NCBI GenBank assembly: GCA_028752905.1
Contig: JAQNBH010000012.1
Coordinates: 23,707,816-23,771,815 of the forward strand
Direction: 5' to 3'
Origin: Cladorhizidae sp. MBARI D1340-BT2
Taxonomy: Eukaryota; Porifera; Demospongiae; Poecilosclerida; Cladorhizidae
DNA: 64,000 nucleotides
Part shown: one piece after another, positions 60,901 to 64,000 of the stretch
Position numbering within the stretch: the first letter of the stretch is position 1
Layout of the letters: every line of letters starts with the position of its first letter
Program-made: the position numbers and the translations under genes
The notes under the pieces: generated by a model
Database searches by the model: none
Told to the model about the DNA's origin: nothing
The model's input: only the letters and a program-made list of their open reading frames with translations

Positions 60901-63900
60901 TGAATTTGGAATACGTGATTTCTCAGGTAACTGGCGACGACTTTGCCTTCTCTGAGGATGATTCTGGCGAAGAGGAAGGTGAATGCATCTATGCCTATTT
61001 GGGTAGCTCTTGGACTGACCCGGAAGCCATGGAGAGTTTGGCCACTAACATTTTATCTACTGGTTCAAATACTGAAGATAGGGCTAGCAGTGACAGTGAT
61101 GCTGATCTCCCTCTTTTTGAATGCATAGACCAGGAGGATATCTCAGGTATATGAAAGTATCTAGATCCAGTATTAGCTTGTAGAAAAGAGCTGATTTCAT
61201 TATTCAAATTCAAATTTCAAATTGCCAATTTGCACATTTTGGTTGTTTTGACAGATGTGATTGATGATAATCTTCAAACAGTATGTGCTGCCCCTCTGGC
61301 CAGTAGCTCCACTCCCACTCCAGAATCCTGCCCTCCATCTTCAACTACTAATGTGAGTGTAGCAATGGCTTGTTGAAACTGTCCAATATGCTGCTTACTG
61401 TGCATAGGTGGTTGGACGAAGTCTGCGTCACTCTAGCCGTACAGCTATCTCTACCCAGGCCTCTTCTCTGCCTGCGCTAGTTCCTTCATTGCATGTAGGT
61501 ACATCCACTGTACCAGTTGAGACTCCCACTTGTGCACCACGTGGTAGAAGACAACGAGGAGGTCATCGCTGTGCACCTTATAGTAAAGGACGACAAGTTA
61601 GTCATCACTCTCGAGGCGGAAGAGTACCCTGTTCCACATCAGGTGCTTTAACATCTGTGGCTTCAACTTCAAGCACTGTCCCATTGGGAAGTAGTTCCCT
61701 CTTTACTCCAGTTGGCAACTGGAAGAAGGAAGAACCGACCCAGGTACGCTACACTTACTCTCTTACCCCTGGTCCAACCTCTCCAAATGTCACCCACACT
61801 TCATCTGCTTCTGACCTGTTTTGTTGTTACTTCAATTGCGAAGTGTGGGATTTGCTTGTCACTGAGACTAACCGCTATGCAGACATACGAGTAATCACTC
61901 CACATGCACGTCCTTGGGTTCCTATCACAGTATGTGAGATGAAAGCCTTTCTTGGTATGCTAATATACATGGGGGTGATGAAGTTTACACGCCTAGAAAT
62001 GTACTGGTCAACTGCTGATATCCATTTGGATTGCCCTGGGTTATCATCAATAATCCCCAATAATCCCCAAAAATCGTTTCTGCCACAGTTTCTGTTTCCT
62101 TCACCTTGCTGACAGCAGGCTAGCTTCTGCACCCTCTCAACCTAGTTATGATCGACTTTTCAAGGTCCGTCTCTTGTTGGATATAGTCGTACCTCACTTC
62201 AGATCGGAGTATACTCTACATCAGCAGGTTACTATCGATGAAGCCATGATTCCGTACAAAGGTAGGCTTTCCTTCAAGTAGTACATGAAGGACAAGCCTA
62301 CCAAGTGGGGCATAAAATTGTTTGTTCTGTCTGACTCAACAAATGGCTATGTTAGCAACCTACAGAACTACACTGGGATTCCGGAAGGGGTTAGGCCCAC
62401 TGTATCAACTCAGACCACCATGGAAGTAGGGCTGTGTACAAGGGTAGTGTTAGATCTACTAGAAGGGCTTGACTTTAGAGGACATCAAGTCTAACTGACA
62501 ACTACTATTCCAGTCCCACACTCTACCTCACTCTTTACAACCGGGGTTTGGATGCCTGTGGAACTGTTCGCATCAACAGGCGTTTTTTCCCAAAAGACCT
62601 GGCAACAGTGCAAAAGTGCAAAACCGTGGCCATTATGATTACCAATCTAATGGCCCTCTCCTGGCCTCTGCCTGGGTGGACAAGGTTTTCGCCTACCTTG
62701 TAGAGTGCTCATTACTGAATGGTTACATTCTTGACTCACACATTCGGCAAGAGGAACATGCTGCACATGTGAGAAGGAAGAGGGATTTTTTAAAGTACCG
62801 GCTAGAAGTTGTAAGGGAACTTTTTGGGAGCTTCACTTCAAGGAAGTGTGCTGGAAAAGGCAGATCAGCTGAGCACCACCGTTTGGACCGCCTGAACCGA
62901 GACCTGGACCACAGTCCTTGTCAGGTGACCCAGAAGAAGAACTGTGTGGTCTGTTTACATATTAGGCAGAAGAAGCAGCTCACCACTGTGGGGAACAGGC
63001 ATGAAAGCTGTATAATTTGTACTCATTGTGTACTGGAGGAGGGGAATTGCTATCATAACTTCGTTCAGTATTGGAGAAGGGACTGACTGACCTCCCCAAT
63101 TTCCCCCCCAAACTTTCGTGTTCTTGTCGTATATATTCAACAACATATATATATATATATATTATATAATAAATATCCACCAAAAATGATATTCACAACT
63201 CAGCATTATGTTCTATCATCTGGCAATATCCAACCATAAACCCATATTGTGACAGTAGTAACAACAGACCTTTGTTTTCTTGACCAAATGCCATAAACAG
63301 TAAGATATAGACAATTAGGCACACTGTATTGATACGGTAAGAATAGTAGTATATTTGCATACAAGATAGTCAAATTTCCACAGCACCACACGGTTATGTT
63401 TACATTGTGACAAGAAAGTAGAGCAGATGAAATATAAGATCTTATATGATGATAAACAACTTATATAAATAAACTTGATTTTATAATGATATTGATATTT
63501 TGTGGTCGTGTTTTTGGTTTTGGGTTAGAAAAAAATATATATATATTACACCATGTTGGTAAACTATTCTACTATCATATGACCAAATTACAAGGGGTAT
63601 GAGTACATTTCTAATTTTTATATATTTTTAACTGAAACTGGTAATAAAATTAAAAAAATCCTGGGGAATCTGGCGGTGAAAGGGTTAACTAACGAATGCA
63701 TACAATATACTTATTATGACACCACAATTTTTTTTAATCCTTGTTGTGTAGGTGGGAGCTGGGGTAATCCCTGATCCCCTGACTCCCTGTGAAACCCTTA
63801 CAGATGGTTTTGCTAACCTGTGCCTTGATGCTGCTTGAGAATGCAGTGATGGCAGCTGCTTCCTCATTAGTTCTTCCAGTAACATCTGCAGTAACAACAG

Positions 63901-64000
63901 CTAGTCAATGAGTGGATTATTTGTGTGAGTGCATCAATGGAATGTTTTATTTACACTACTACTAAACATACCAAGCTAGTGTATGTCCACAAGTGAACCA

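Overview
The window is eukaryotic nuclear DNA from an animal. I infer a sponge or another early-branching marine invertebrate at modest confidence: introns are tiny (about 54-110 bp), Death-domain genes are amplified, and the transposon mix (Gmr1-like Ty3/gypsy, BEL/Pao, hAT, piggyBac, pogo/Tigger) is typical of such genomes. I saw no bacterial gene structure, rRNA, tRNA or CRISPR.

The backbone is a locus duplicated in tandem with a period of roughly 7-11 kb. A typical unit, read on the + strand, holds: a CA-rich low-complexity block; a conserved 'block b'; a 21-bp minisatellite array whose opposite strand carries TATAAA in each unit; Ty3/gypsy-like LTR, gag, protease, integrase and early-RT debris; a small + strand two-exon cassette of unknown function; and, converging on it, a minus-strand gene with a Death domain split over two exons. 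Six copies of the Death-domain gene are seen (DD1 4173-5237, DD2 14394-15512, DD3 21188-22318, DD4 30017-31092, DD5 55185-56294, DD6 from 59946 past the window end). Five exons with matching phases can be proposed for each. Arrays A, C and E are joined to a MITE plus 'block e'. Arrays B, D and F are joined to a 290-bp hairpin plus a longer retroelement remnant. The duplication is therefore a mosaic rather than a simple head-to-tail repeat.

Later insertions can be dated relative to the duplications because paralogous units keep the empty sites. They are: a 6.5-kb BEL/Pao element (37349-43833, 5-bp TSD TACAC) with a pogo/Tigger relic inside; a TTAA-flanked element (48087-51950) that contains a nearly intact hAT transposon (48230-50602, perfect 8-bp TSD GCATAGAG) and a second Tigger relic; a hAT-type MITE (5343-5965); a 951-bp piggyBac derivative keeping only the acidic transposase N-terminus (58313-59263); and a 2968-bp piggyBac (60717-63684) sitting in an intron of DD6.

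Apart from the Death-domain copies and the small + strand cassette, every recognisable coding region belongs to a mobile element. The many long open frames in the minisatellite are artefacts: a 21-bp unit is seven codons and carries no stop in most frames.
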